Shown here: positions 50,870 to 61,766 of the stretch, piece by piece
Layout: every line of letters begins with the position of its first letter
How positions within the stretch are numbered: the stretch's first letter is position 1
Assembly (NCBI RefSeq): GCF_000718165.1
Contig: NZ_JOEY01000056.1
Location: forward strand, 25,449 to 89,448
From: Streptomyces fulvoviolaceus
Lineage (GTDB): Bacteria; Actinomycetota; Actinomycetes; Streptomycetales; Streptomycetaceae
DNA length: 64,000 bases
Reading direction: 5' to 3'
Translations under genes and position numbers: made by a program
Notes under the pieces: generated by a model
What the model was told of the DNA's origin: nothing
The model's input: the letters and a program-made list of their open reading frames with translations, nothing else
Database searches by the model: none

Positions 50870-51290
50870 GATCAAGGGCGTTCGCGCCCTGGGGAACGGA
50901 CTGCCACCGAGCGCAAGCAGCGTTGGCGAACCCTGCAGCACGTCACCCTCGGCCCGAGCCGCATCGGTGACATCGCCCGCGCGGCCCTCGTCCTCATCGG
51001 CAACACTGCGCACGCGCCGCGCCATGTCCGGTGTTACGGCTCCGACATGACGGAGGCGGAGTGGCGGACCGCCCCGGCGTCACTGCCAGGCTCGGCCCGC
51101 CTTCCGGGGAGGGGCACCCGGCCGAAGGGCTACTGCCCCGGCGCCGAACCACCGAGCCGATCACCGGTCTGCGGGTAAGGAACACCGCAAGGCCGATGCA
51201 GGTGAGGAAGTGCTCCGCCCTGCGCTCGCAACGACGGGCAGTCGACGGCATACGGCGAGCCAGGACACGGTGCGTTCGACGAGCCGACCG
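50870..51290. mobile_element. nested remnants of insertion sequences
   Basis: Three transposase-like fragments lie here. On the plus strand, 50905-51000 encodes ERKQRWRTLQHVTLGPSRIG and DIARAALVL, a transposase-tail pattern; 51030-51130 encodes GSDMTEAEWRTAPASLPGSA, the N-terminus of an IS5-type transposase. On the minus strand, 51170-51290 encodes RLVERTVSWLARRM and CERRAEHFLTCIGLAVFLTRRP, the C-terminus of an IS5-type transposase. None is intact. They fill most of the 820-bp gap 50678-51498, in which I see no gene. Confidence 0.6.
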
Positions 51291-51293
51291 CCA

Positions 51294-51335
51294 AGCGGCC
51301 AGCGGCCAGCGGCCAGCGGCCAGCGGCCAGCGGCG
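51294..51335. repeat. 7-bp tandem repeat (AGCGGCC)n
   Basis: Five perfect copies of AGCGGCC and a sixth with one change follow directly after the IS debris. It is noncoding here. Confidence 0.85.
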
Positions 51336-51498
51336 GAGCATGGTCTTCCGATTCGCGGCTCGTTCCGGGGATGGCTCCCCGCGGGCCCGCGCGCGAGGAT
51401 GCTTCTTCACGGACGACAGTCCGCCCGCCCGATCCCGGGGCTTTGAACACCGGGCCCCTTCACGGCAAGAACTGACGCCACATCGAGGGAGCCTTGCG

Positions 51499-52407
51499 AT
51501 GGGTTCACACGCGGCGCGGCACCACCACGGCAAACGGATCCTGGCGATGTCCACGGGCCTCATGATCGCGGCCGCTCTGCTGGGACTCCCCCGGGCCGAC
51601 GGGGCGCCCGTTTCGGTCGATGCCTGCAACACCACGAGCGTGAAGCTGCCCCGCGGTGACTGCGGACCCTTCTGGCAGGTCCTCGCGGAGGACTTCAACG
51701 GTGATCGGGTGCCGCTGGGCGCATTCAGCGACTGCGATCACCACGTCGACACATCCGCTGCCTACTGCGGAGGTCTGAGCGGCAAGTTCCGCGACAACTG
51801 GTGGGCGTATCCGACCGGTTGGCTCGACACGGCCAACAGCCGGGACCGGAACGTGACGGGTGTCTATCACCCCGAGGACACCGTGAGCGTCGGTCCCTCG
51901 GTGAACGGCGACGGGAGGATGTCCATACGCATGTGGCGGCCCGACGACGGAGGCCCCGTGCACGCCGCGGCAGTGGTTCCGCGGGCGGTGATGGAGATGA
52001 AGTACGGCAAGTACAGCGCTCGCATCAAGGTGACGAAACTGGCCCCGGGATACAAGTCCGCCTGGCTGCACTATGGCGGGGGCTGCGAGATGGATCACCC
52101 CGAAGGCGAGTGGACCGGCTCTCTGACCGCCTTTCACCATCCGTGCGGCGGCGGTGAACAGGGCTACTTCCCCGGAAGCGACGACTGGACCGAGTGGCAC
52201 ACCGTCTCCACCGAGTGGACGCCGGGACACGTGCGGTTCTTCGTCGACGGCCGGCAGATCGGGCACGACACCCGCAGCGTGCCGGATCGTCCTCTGTCCT
52301 GGGTGTTGCAGAACGAGAGTGCTCTGGAGGGGCCCGGCGCGGCTCCCGGCAGCAGCGCACAGCTCGACGTCACGTGGGTCGCGGCGTACGCCTACGGTTG
52401 GAAGTAG
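51499..52407 (+). CDS. secreted GH16-family glycoside hydrolase
   Basis: A 302-residue secreted protein with a signal peptide (ILAMSTGLMIAAALLGLPRADGA, about residues 14-36) and a beta-jelly-roll domain. The catalytic GH16 signature ExDxxE is present as EMDHPE (about 196-201), preceded by KSAWLHYGGGC. Other family segments are WQVLAEDFNGDRV and HTVSTEWTPGHVRFFVDGRQIG. Cys pairs early in the mature part (DACN, GDCGPF, SDCDHH, AYCGG) suggest disulfides. It would cut a beta-glucan or galactan outside the cell. GAGGGA precedes the ATG. It converges with the kinase gene at a 21-bp gap. Confidence 0.87.
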   Translation: MGSHAARHHHGKRILAMSTGLMIAAALLGLPRADGAPVSVDACNTTSVKLPRGDCGPFWQVLAEDFNGDRVPLGAFSDCDHHVDTSAAYCGGLSGKFRDNWWAYPTGWLDTANSRDRNVTGVYHPEDTVSVGPSVNGDGRMSIRMWRPDDGGPVHAAAVVPRAVMEMKYGKYSARIKVTKLAPGYKSAWLHYGGGCEMDHPEGEWTGSLTAFHHPCGGGEQGYFPGSDDWTEWHTVSTEWTPGHVRFFVDGRQIGHDTRSVPDRPLSWVLQNESALEGPGAAPGSSAQLDVTWVAAYAYGWK

Positions 52408-52428
52408 TCGCGCACTCGGGGTGGCGGG

Positions 52429-54153
52429 TCAGTCCTCTGCGGGCAGCAATTCAATGACCTTGCCAGCGGTGTCGGCCCGCAGGTAACCGGACTGGCCGTA
52501 CTCGCCAGTCACATAGATGGCCATTCCGGCCGGTGTGTCCCAGGTGTCGCTGGCCTGCTTCACCATCAGGTACCGGGATTCCGGATTGTCTACGTTGAGT
52601 TTCTCGTCCGCCTCTTTCAGAAGCGCGGGGACCCTGTCCCAGTTGAAGCCGTCGAGACTCATGGGCTTGTCGTCACCGGTCAGGATGCCGTTGCTGAGGC
52701 CCTTCTCCACGCCCTTTCCGGGACGGTAGCTGTAGGAGTCGTACTTGCTGTTGCTGCCGTTGACCATCAGGTCGGCCATCACGTAATCCGGGTAGACGGT
52801 GAAGTCGCCGAACCTGTCCCGGCCGGTCTCCTTCTTGAACGCCTTGATGGCGGTGCGGATGCCGTCCGGGGTGAGCATGTCGATGGTTTCCGCCTCCGTC
52901 GACTGCTGGGCGACTGGGGCAGCGGTGGTGGGCGGGACGGTCGTCCCCGAAGTCGATGTGGTGGACGAGGCCTTCGCGTCCGAACCGCCTGTGTCGCCCG
53001 TGTCTCCCGTGTCGCCCCCGAAGGGCAGCAGCCACCACAACAGGACCAGGGTGCCGGCGAGCACGGTTCCCGAGGAGCTCAGCAGGACGGTCAGGCCGGG
53101 TAGGCGCCGGCGTTCGGCACGCACGGGCGCGGTCACCGGCCCGGGCTGGATCAGAACCGGCCCGAACCCGGCGGGAGTTGCCGCACGTGCGGGATCGAGA
53201 GTGCCGGCACCGGCGTGCGCCGCCGGCGGCGCAGGGAGCGCAGAGGCGGACGGCGGGTGCAGCGGATAGGACGTGGGCTCGTCACGCGAGGCCCCCGTAT
53301 CGGCCGGCCCCGACTCGACCTCGGCCAGCCTTCGATCCAGCACGTCCGCGGACGGCCGCGCCGACGGGTCCCGTACGAGCACGCTCATCAGGACGTCCCG
53401 CAGGGCGCCGGCCCGCACCGGCGGCGGCACGTCTTCGTGGAGGACCGCTGCGAGGGTGGCCAGGGTGCTGCCCCGGCGCAGCGGGTGGTCGCCCTCCACG
53501 GCGGTGTACAGCATCATCGCCAGCGACCAGAGGTCGGAGGCGGATCCGCCCTCGTGCCCGGAGATGCGCTCGGGCGCCATGAAGTCGGCCGTCCCGATGA
53601 TGGACCCGGTGGCGGTGAGGCTGGTCGCCTCGCGGATCGCGGCGATACCGAAGTCGGTGAGGACCGGACGCCCGTCGGGCCGCAGGAGGACGTTGGCCGG
53701 CTTGACGTCCCGGTGCTGGATCCCGGCGTCGTGCGCGGCGGTCAGCGCGGCCAGGACTCCCCGGCCGACTCGTGCCGCCTCGACCGGCGGCATCGGTCCC
53801 TGGGCCAGCCGGTCGGCCAGCGAACCGCCGCTGACCAACTCCATGACGATCCACGGGTAGGTGCCGTCTCCGCCGTCGACTATGTGGTGGATGGTGACGA
53901 CGTTCGGATGGTCGATCCGGGCCAGGGCCCTGGCCTCGCGCAACACCCGCTCGCGCAGCATCCGCGCGCCGTCGGGGTCGTACTCTGCGAGGTCCCGATC
54001 CGGCGGGCGGACCTCCTTGACCGCCACCAGCCGGTGCAGGACCAGGTCCCTGGCCCGCCAGACCGTCCCCATCCCACCGCCGCCGAGACGGGCCTCCAAC
54101 TCGAAGCGCCCGTCGACGACTCGTCTGCCGGGACCTCTGTCTGCCTCACTCAT
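52429..54153 (-). CDS. membrane Ser/Thr protein kinase
   Basis: A 574-residue Hanks-type kinase. The Gly loop is LGGGGMGTVWRA (about residues 23-34), the ATP-binding Lys is in VAVKEV, the catalytic loop is HRDVKPANVLL (about 146-156), the Mg loop DFGIAAI and the activation end MAPERIS. After a Pro-rich linker a single membrane helix lies at about 385-405 (LLSSSGTVLAGTLVLLWWLLP), then a Ser/Thr-rich stretch and an outer domain of about 130 residues that is not PASTA. The outer domain (RTAIKAFKKETGRDRFGDFT region) may sense a ligand. The start at 54153 is chosen by fit to the kinase domain; no strong ribosome-binding site is seen. Confidence 0.93.
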   Translation of the reverse strand: MSEADRGPGRRVVDGRFELEARLGGGGMGTVWRARDLVLHRLVAVKEVRPPDRDLAEYDPDGARMLRERVLREARALARIDHPNVVTIHHIVDGGDGTYPWIVMELVSGGSLADRLAQGPMPPVEAARVGRGVLAALTAAHDAGIQHRDVKPANVLLRPDGRPVLTDFGIAAIREATSLTATGSIIGTADFMAPERISGHEGGSASDLWSLAMMLYTAVEGDHPLRRGSTLATLAAVLHEDVPPPVRAGALRDVLMSVLVRDPSARPSADVLDRRLAEVESGPADTGASRDEPTSYPLHPPSASALPAPPAAHAGAGTLDPARAATPAGFGPVLIQPGPVTAPVRAERRRLPGLTVLLSSSGTVLAGTLVLLWWLLPFGGDTGDTGDTGGSDAKASSTTSTSGTTVPPTTAAPVAQQSTEAETIDMLTPDGIRTAIKAFKKETGRDRFGDFTVYPDYVMADLMVNGSNSKYDSYSYRPGKGVEKGLSNGILTGDDKPMSLDGFNWDRVPALLKEADEKLNVDNPESRYLMVKQASDTWDTPAGMAIYVTGEYGQSGYLRADTAGKVIELLPAED

Positions 54154-54337
54154 GGGCGGGAGCTTAGTTGCCGCCACCGACACCGATTCACGTCCCCGGA
54201 CCGGGCGAGCGCACCGGCCGCGTGGCGACGGTGACAACCCGCTTCATGGCCGTCGCCCGGTCGACTCCTTTGCACAACCCGCGGCTCTCCCCCGGCCTGG
54301 TCCCCGAACTGCTCCAGGCTCAGGCGGAACGCCGGGA

Positions 54338-54371
54338 AGGCGGCCGCGGTGGCTGTCCACCGCGGCCGCCT
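54338..54371 (-). terminator. strong hairpin downstream of carbonic anhydrase
   Basis: A perfect 15-bp stem (54338-54352 with 54357-54371) with a CTGT loop lies 17 bases past the carbonic anhydrase stop on the minus strand. It also insulates the kinase gene's promoter region (54154-54337). Confidence 0.85.
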
Positions 54372-54387
54372 CCTGCGGGTACGAGGT

Positions 54388-55173
54388 TCAGCTGATGCGG
54401 TGCACTCGCTGGGTGGTCAGCTCGTAGCGGGCGCCGACGACGGCCAGTGCGCCCGAGTCGATCTTGGCGGCGAGATCGGGCTCCGACGCGAGCCGCGACC
54501 GTATGAGCCGTACGTTGGCGTCGATCGTCGCGTCGATGCGCGCGTCGCCCTCCTTGGTGCGGTCGATGGCCGGGCTGATCTGGTCGGCCAGGTACTGGAT
54601 GTGGGCGGGCAGTTCCTCGCCCGACTCGTCCGCCTGGACCGTGGCCTTCACCGCCCCGCACGACTGGTGGCCGAGCACCATGAGCAGCGGTATCCCCAGT
54701 TCGAGCACGCCGTACGCGAGGCTGCCGAGCACGGCCTCGTCGAGGACCTGGCCCGCGGTGCGTACGGTCATCAGGTCGCCGAGGCCCTGGTCGAAGACCA
54801 GCTCCGGAGGCACCCGGGAGTCGATGCAGCCGAGCATGAGGGCGAAGGGGTGCTGACCCGCCGTCAGCGACTGCCGGACGGCAGGCGTCTCGTCGGGATG
54901 CCGCTCGCGGAAGGTACGCCAGCGGCGGTTGCCCGCCGCCAGTTCCCGAAGGGCCTCCTCGGCCGTGGTGGGCCGCTTGCCCGGAGCGGCGGTGGAGGGC
55001 GCGGCAGCCGCGGGAGAGGCGCCGACGGCGAGGCCGGTGCCGAGGGCCGCGGTCCCGGTGAGCGCGGCGCGGAGGAGGGAGCGCCGGGCGGGGGGCGTCG
55101 CGCCGGAGAACGGGGCGACGGATGCCGTCCGCTGTGAGCGGTCGACTCTGTCAGGTACTGGGTCAGAGATCAC
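54388..55173 (-). CDS. exported beta-class carbonic anhydrase
   Basis: A 261-residue zinc enzyme that hydrates CO2. The N-terminus has a twin-arginine signal (ARRSLLRAALTGTAALGTGL, about residues 29-48) ending near ASPAAAA, so it should be exported folded. The zinc Cys and the Asp-Arg dyad are in LGCIDSRVPP (about 114-123), and the second Cys with His in LGHQSCGAVK (about 165-174). VRTAGQVLDEAVLGSLAYGV is typical. The start is GTG at 55173. Two more GTG or ATG options exist near the signal, so the exact start is uncertain. Confidence 0.92.
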   Translation of the reverse strand: MISDPVPDRVDRSQRTASVAPFSGATPPARRSLLRAALTGTAALGTGLAVGASPAAAAPSTAAPGKRPTTAEEALRELAAGNRRWRTFRERHPDETPAVRQSLTAGQHPFALMLGCIDSRVPPELVFDQGLGDLMTVRTAGQVLDEAVLGSLAYGVLELGIPLLMVLGHQSCGAVKATVQADESGEELPAHIQYLADQISPAIDRTKEGDARIDATIDANVRLIRSRLASEPDLAAKIDSGALAVVGARYELTTQRVHRIS

Positions 55174-55367
55174 GGAGGGGAACGTATGTCCGGGTCGCTC
55201 CCCCTCCTTTCAGGTTGCTGAATCATGGACGAATGTTGGGGAATCATGGTCAAGTGTTGAACCATTCCTGGCTACTCAGAGGGAATTCCTTGGCCAAAGC
55301 TCGGTCTGATTGAGTACGGCGTGCCGTACCCGCGAGGGGCGCGGCCGGCGAGAGGGGAACAGGCAGC

Positions 55368-56204
55368 GTGCGGCCTACGACGCAGCAGAACATCCGCGGG
55401 CCTCTGCCCGAAGGGCTCGGCCAAGCGATACGCGAGACCGCCGGTGACATCGCCACGCTGTTGAAAGACGCTTCCGACACGGCCGTCCCCGTACCGGATT
55501 CGGAGTGGACGGTCGGCGAGGCGGCCGCCCATCTCGCACTGGCCAACGAGCTGATGGCCGACCTCGCCTCAGGGCACGAACGCCCCTACGGGGACGGCAC
55601 ACCGCAGAGTCTGGCCGCGGCCAACGCGCAGTCCCTCGCCACGTGCGAGGAACGCCGGGCACAACCGCTGGCCTCAATGATCATCGAGCAGGCCGACGTA
55701 TTCCTCGACGCCGTGGAGCGGGCCACGAGCGACGAGGACACCACCGACTCGACACTCGTCACGCCGCTGGGCCCCATGGACAGGAACCTTCTCGCGTCCT
55801 ATCTGCTGACGCACATGCTGGGCCACGGCTACGACCTCGCTCGCGCGCTGCACCGCCCACACATGATCGACCGCGACCGTGTCGGGCTGTGCATGCCGTT
55901 CATGCTCTCGGTCATGCCGCGCGTCGCCGACACGGCCGCCATCGCTGATCTGACGGTCCGCTACACCGTCCGTCTCCGGGGCGGCGCGGCGTTCGGCGTC
56001 AGCCTGGCCGATGGTGCGGTGCAGGTGACCCCGACCCCGCGGCAACGTCCCGACTGCACCATCCTGATCGAACCCGTCGCCTTCCTTCTCATCGCGCTGG
56101 GCCGCCGCAATCCGTGGCGGGCCATCGGGCAGGGACAGGTCATCGCCTGGGGACGCAAACCCTGGCTCGGGCCCCGCTTCCCGACCCTGTTCACGGCGCC
56201 CTGA
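55368..56204 (+). CDS. maleylpyruvate isomerase/mycothiol-transferase family protein with SCP2-like tail
   Basis: A 278-residue protein. The N-terminal DinB-like four-helix bundle has SEWTVGEAAAHLALANELM (about residues 44-62) with a metal-type His, and LLTHMLGHGYDLARAL (about 146-161) with two more, the His triad of mycothiol-dependent enzymes. The C-terminal part (TVRYTVRLRGGAAFGVSLAD to PDCTILIEPVAFLLIALGRR) resembles the SCP2/alkyl-sulfatase-like domain often fused in actinobacteria. The start is GTG at 55368. The substrate is unknown. The 194 bases upstream contain an AT-richer promoter zone near 55230-55300. Confidence 0.8.
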   Translation: MRPTTQQNIRGPLPEGLGQAIRETAGDIATLLKDASDTAVPVPDSEWTVGEAAAHLALANELMADLASGHERPYGDGTPQSLAAANAQSLATCEERRAQPLASMIIEQADVFLDAVERATSDEDTTDSTLVTPLGPMDRNLLASYLLTHMLGHGYDLARALHRPHMIDRDRVGLCMPFMLSVMPRVADTAAIADLTVRYTVRLRGGAAFGVSLADGAVQVTPTPRQRPDCTILIEPVAFLLIALGRRNPWRAIGQGQVIAWGRKPWLGPRFPTLFTAP

Positions 56205-56229
56205 CCAAAGGGCGGCTTTACGAACGTGA

Positions 56230-57096
56230 TCACGAGAACTTGTACCCGGTGAAGTCGGAAACCGGGACGTATCCGAGTCGCTGGTAGAGGGCGGTGCTGG
56301 TGAGGTTGGCCGGGTCCGCGAACAGCACGACGTCCGTCGCGCCCGCGGCCAGCGCGGCGCGGCTCACCTCGACCGTCACGGCGCCCGCGTAGCCCCGGCC
56401 CCGGAGGTGAGCCGGGGTGTAGACGGGGTCCACCCGGACCATGCCTCCGACCATCGAGGTCGCGGCTGCCATGGAGACGGGAGTGCCGTCCGGGGTCTCC
56501 CAGAACGTGAAGTGTCTGTCGCCGAAGCGCGAGCTGTCCCAGTCGCCGGCATCGATGAGGGTTATGGAGCGGTCCTCTCCGACCTCGACGCAGAACTCAC
56601 GGCAGAAGCGCACGACTTGCTCACGGTCCCGCTCACCCACGATGCGACCACTGCCCTTCGGGAACGGCTCCTGCGGGGTGAGCGTGCCGAGACGGTGGAG
56701 ACGGGCTCCCCAGTCGCGTACCGGCGCCGCGCCTGTGTGCCGCTGCCAGGCCTCGGCGAAAGCGGTGGCGGTGTCGTGGTCCGCGAGGACGCCGGAGAGG
56801 GGGTGGCCGAGGTCGACCAGGTGGGCGGCGAGGGTGTCGGCCTGCTCGGGAGAGAGGGAGGTGAGGCTCAGGCGGTGGGACGGAAGGCGGTAGAAGATGG
56901 CGCGGACCTCTCCCCCTGACTCCAGTCGGCCGAAGAGAGTCGCTTCGGCGCCAGATCCGTCCGCCCCGCCTCTTCGCAGTTTCTCGATCACCGTCAGCGG
57001 CGTGTTGTGCAGGGCGGGGCGTGAGCGCAGGAAGTCTCCGGCTCGGGCGAGAAAGTCGTCGATGTCCTCGGTGAGGTGCCAGTCAGCTGGGCGCAT
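56230..57096 (-). CDS. GNAT family N-acetyltransferase
   Basis: A 288-residue protein with a C-terminal GNAT domain. The acetyl-CoA motif is in VDPVYTPAHLRGRGYAGAVT (RGRGYA near residue 235), followed by VLFADPANLTSTALYQRLGY, and the N-terminal half has a related degenerate fold. The acetyl acceptor cannot be predicted. The ATG at 57096 follows GAGGC. It converges with the maleylpyruvate isomerase-like gene (25-bp gap) and diverges from the truncated methyltransferase. Confidence 0.87.
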   Translation of the reverse strand: MRPADWHLTEDIDDFLARAGDFLRSRPALHNTPLTVIEKLRRGGADGSGAEATLFGRLESGGEVRAIFYRLPSHRLSLTSLSPEQADTLAAHLVDLGHPLSGVLADHDTATAFAEAWQRHTGAAPVRDWGARLHRLGTLTPQEPFPKGSGRIVGERDREQVVRFCREFCVEVGEDRSITLIDAGDWDSSRFGDRHFTFWETPDGTPVSMAAATSMVGGMVRVDPVYTPAHLRGRGYAGAVTVEVSRAALAAGATDVVLFADPANLTSTALYQRLGYVPVSDFTGYKFS

Positions 57097-57196
57097 GCCT
57101 CATGATTCCCCGACAGCCAACACCGGCAAGCGCTCTCGATGAACGTCGCGGCCCCGGCCCCGAGCCCTCGCATCCTGGCGCCACCCGCCCGAGGGA

Positions 57197-57460
57197 GTGA
57201 CTGCGCTGAACGCGGTCGACCCGTTCAGCAGGACCGGCAGGCTCGAGGCGCTTGTCCAGCGGTTCGAGGCACGGGGCGCATCCCCCGCGTTCTCCCGCAT
57301 GCTTCAGGAGTACCACGACGCAGTGGGCATCGAAGATGCCGTCAGAGTCCTGGAGTTGGGGTGCCGCACCGGCACGGTGGCCCGCGCTGTCGCACGTCGC
57401 GCGAACCTCTCCGGACGCCTCCTGGGCATCGACCGCAGCCCTCATGACGCCTCACCGTAG
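57197..57460 (+). pseudogene. SAM-dependent methyltransferase, 3'-truncated
   Basis: An 87-codon frame from GTG at 57197 (GAGGG upstream) encodes FSRMLQEYHDAVGIEDAVRV and the SAM-binding motif I as VLELGCRTGTVARAVARR, then GIDRSPHDASP and a stop. A methyltransferase domain needs about 200 residues, so only the N-terminal third remains. In motif I the Gly-Cys-Gly pattern is changed to GCRTG. A MITE lies 29 bases downstream. I consider it a dead fragment. Confidence 0.7.
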
Positions 57461-57488
57461 AACGGCCTGACTGCGCCCAAATATCTCA

Positions 57489-57704
57489 GAGCCTGTGTCA
57501 CATCCCCAGTCGGATCAGCGCACCTCGTCTGGTGCGTGCGATCGCAAGGCGCCGGAGCGCCCTCGATGGAGGTCCCCCCGCGCGAGGTTGTTCGAGCGTG
57601 AGGGAGGAGCCACGTGGGCGTTTCGGCAACGCGGCTGGGGGTCCCCCCTCTGGGGCAGTGCGTGCCAGACGACGCGCGCCCGGCCGGGGATGTGACACAG
57701 GCTC
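57489..57704. mobile_element. 216-bp MITE with 19-bp perfect terminal inverted repeats
   Basis: The ends are GAGCCTGTGTCACATCCCC (57489-57507) and its exact complement (57686-57704). Imperfect inverted symmetry continues inward (GCGCACCTCGTCTGG against its near complement by 57675). Both flanks read TCA, consistent with a 3-bp target duplication. It encodes no transposase. Confidence 0.82.
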
Positions 57705-57711
57705 TCAGCCG

Positions 57712-60105
<2,394 letters not shown>

Positions 60106-60246
60106 CATGTCTCCATCCATCGGGCAGGACCGCCTGCGCGGTCCCGGTCGGCGTCGCCTGGCTCGATCTGACCGGCTTCGAGCTGTACGTCTGGTTCTAC
60201 TTTGTCGGCGCGGTGGCGGCAACGGTCCGGCGGCCGCCCCGCCGGC

Positions 60247-60657
60247 TCAGCGCAGTTCCTGGATGCGGATCAGGTTGCCCGCGGGATCACGGAAGGCGCA
60301 GTCGCGCACACCGTACGGCTGCTCGATCGGCTCCTGGACGACCTCCGCGTCGGTGGCCGCCAGCCGCTCGAAGGTGGCGTCGAGATCGGCGGTGGAAAGG
60401 AGAATGCGGGCGTAGGTGCCCTTGGCCATCATCTCGGTGATGGTGCGGCGCTCGTCTTCGGAGACGCCGGGATCGGCGAACGGCGGCTCCAGGACGATGG
60501 ACGTAGCGGGCCGGCCGACGGGGCCGACCGTGATCCAGCGCGTCCGGCCCTGTCCGACGTCGCCTCGGACCTCGAAGCCGAGGACCTCGCGGTAGAAGGC
60601 CACGGAGGCGTCCGGGTCGTCGTGCGGGAGGAAGCTCGCGTGAATGCTGATGTCCAT
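60247..60657 (-). CDS. VOC-family protein (glyoxalase/bleomycin-resistance fold)
   Basis: A 136-residue single-chain VOC protein beginning MDISIHASFLPHDDPDASVA, with FYREVLGFEVRGDVG in the first module and ARILLSTADLDATFERLAAT and CAFRDPAGNLIRIQEL in the second. Such proteins bind metals or sequester drugs; which applies is unknown. The ATG at 60657 has no strong ribosome-binding site. It is upstream of the ATPase region on the opposite flank and diverges from the ECF41 operon. The 140 bases between 60106 and 60246 include a short hydrophobic plus-strand frame (DLTGFELYVWFYFVGAVA) that may be a gene remnant. Confidence 0.82.
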   Translation of the reverse strand: MDISIHASFLPHDDPDASVAFYREVLGFEVRGDVGQGRTRWITVGPVGRPATSIVLEPPFADPGVSEDERRTITEMMAKGTYARILLSTADLDATFERLAATDAEVVQEPIEQPYGVRDCAFRDPAGNLIRIQELR

Positions 60658-60781
60658 GGCAGTCACGCTAGGCCGGGCGCGGGGGCCAGCGCTTCTCGAT
60701 TCCTGACCGGTCGGGTCCTCTGTTCGCCGGGCTGTCGCCGCTCCGCACGTCCCGGATTCGCCGGGCTGTCCGCACTCCGCA

Positions 60782-60809
60782 TGTCACAAACGGCCGGCGC
60801 CATCTCGTC
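60782..60809 (+). promoter_or_regulatory. ECF41-type promoter
   Basis: TGTCACA (60782-60788) and CGTC (60806-60809) are separated by 17 bases, matching the published ECF41 -35 and -10 elements. The start of transcription would be near 60816, about 35 bases before the epimerase-like gene that precedes the ECF41 sigma gene. Confidence 0.7.
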
Positions 60810-60851
60810 TCCTTGCTGAACGCCACATCAGGAATCGGGAAGGTGATGGTC

Positions 60852-61766
60852 GTGCGCGTGTTCGTGGCAGGCGGTACGGGGGCCCTGGGGCGGCGGCTGG
60901 TGCCGCAGCTCGTGGCCAGGGGACACCAGGTGACGGCTACGACGACGAGCGCGGCCAAACTCGGTCTGCTGGAGCGGCTGGGCGCCGAGGGCGCCGTGAT
61001 GGACGGGCTGGACGCGGTGTCGGTCGGCGAGGCGGTGGCCAAGGCCCGGCCGGACACGATCGTGCATGAGATGACCGCGATCTCCGGCAAGCCCGACATG
61101 CGGCACCCCGACCGGTTTTTCGCCACCACCAACCGGCTGCGCATCGAGGGCACGGACCACCTGCTGGCCGCCGCCGAGGCGACCGGCGTACCCCACGTCG
61201 TCGTGCAGGGCTTCGCGCAGAGCTTCAGGCCGGGCGCAGGGCTGCTGACCGAGGAGGACCCCATCGACCCGGGCACGGCGACGATGGCGCGCAGGCTATC
61301 GGCGGGTGTCCTGCACATCCAGGACGTGGTGCCCAAGGCCGGTGGCACGGTCCTGCGCTACGGCGGGTTCTACGGGCCGGGCGCCAGTGACGACGTGATC
61401 GAGTTCGTGCGCAAGCGGAAGTTCCCGCTCGTGGGGGATGGCACCGGCTGGAACTCGTGGGTGCACCTCGACGACGCGGCGAGCGCCACGGTCCTGGCCG
61501 TGGAGAAGCAGGCCAGGGGCGTGTTCAACATCGTCGACGACGAGCCCGCCCAGGTCCGCGAGTGGCTCCCGTATCTGGCTGCGTGCGCGGGGGCCAAGCG
61601 ACCGATGCGGGTTCCCAAGTGGCTGGCCAAGCTGCTGGCGGGGGAATTCGCGGTGACCCTGATGACCGAGGGACGCGGCTTCTCCAACGCCAAGGCCAAG
61701 CGGGAACTCGGCTGGGAGCTGCGCCATCCCTCGTGGCGCCAGGGCTTCGAGGAGGAGCTGGCGTGA
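60852..61766 (+). CDS. NAD(P)-dependent epimerase/reductase-like protein
   Basis: A 304-residue extended SDR or epimerase-fold protein. The cofactor motif is VAGGTGALGRRL (about residues 4-15), LRYGGFYGPGASDDV marks the active-site half (about 175-189), and WNSWVHLDDAASATVLAVEK is typical of this family. The Tyr-Lys catalytic pair is not evident, so a redox role is uncertain. A GTG at 60852 is preferred as it lies 8 bases after AAGG; an ATG at 60846 is an alternative. It overlaps the sigma-factor start by 4 bases. ECF41 sigma factors are commonly linked to such oxidoreductases, which they control. Confidence 0.87.
   Translation: MRVFVAGGTGALGRRLVPQLVARGHQVTATTTSAAKLGLLERLGAEGAVMDGLDAVSVGEAVAKARPDTIVHEMTAISGKPDMRHPDRFFATTNRLRIEGTDHLLAAAEATGVPHVVVQGFAQSFRPGAGLLTEEDPIDPGTATMARRLSAGVLHIQDVVPKAGGTVLRYGGFYGPGASDDVIEFVRKRKFPLVGDGTGWNSWVHLDDAASATVLAVEKQARGVFNIVDDEPAQVREWLPYLAACAGAKRPMRVPKWLAKLLAGEFAVTLMTEGRGFSNAKAKRELGWELRHPSWRQGFEEELA

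Noticed and set aside
51294..51335. CRISPR-like repeat
   Set aside because: The unit is 7 bp with no spacers and there are no cas genes, so it is a simple tandem repeat.
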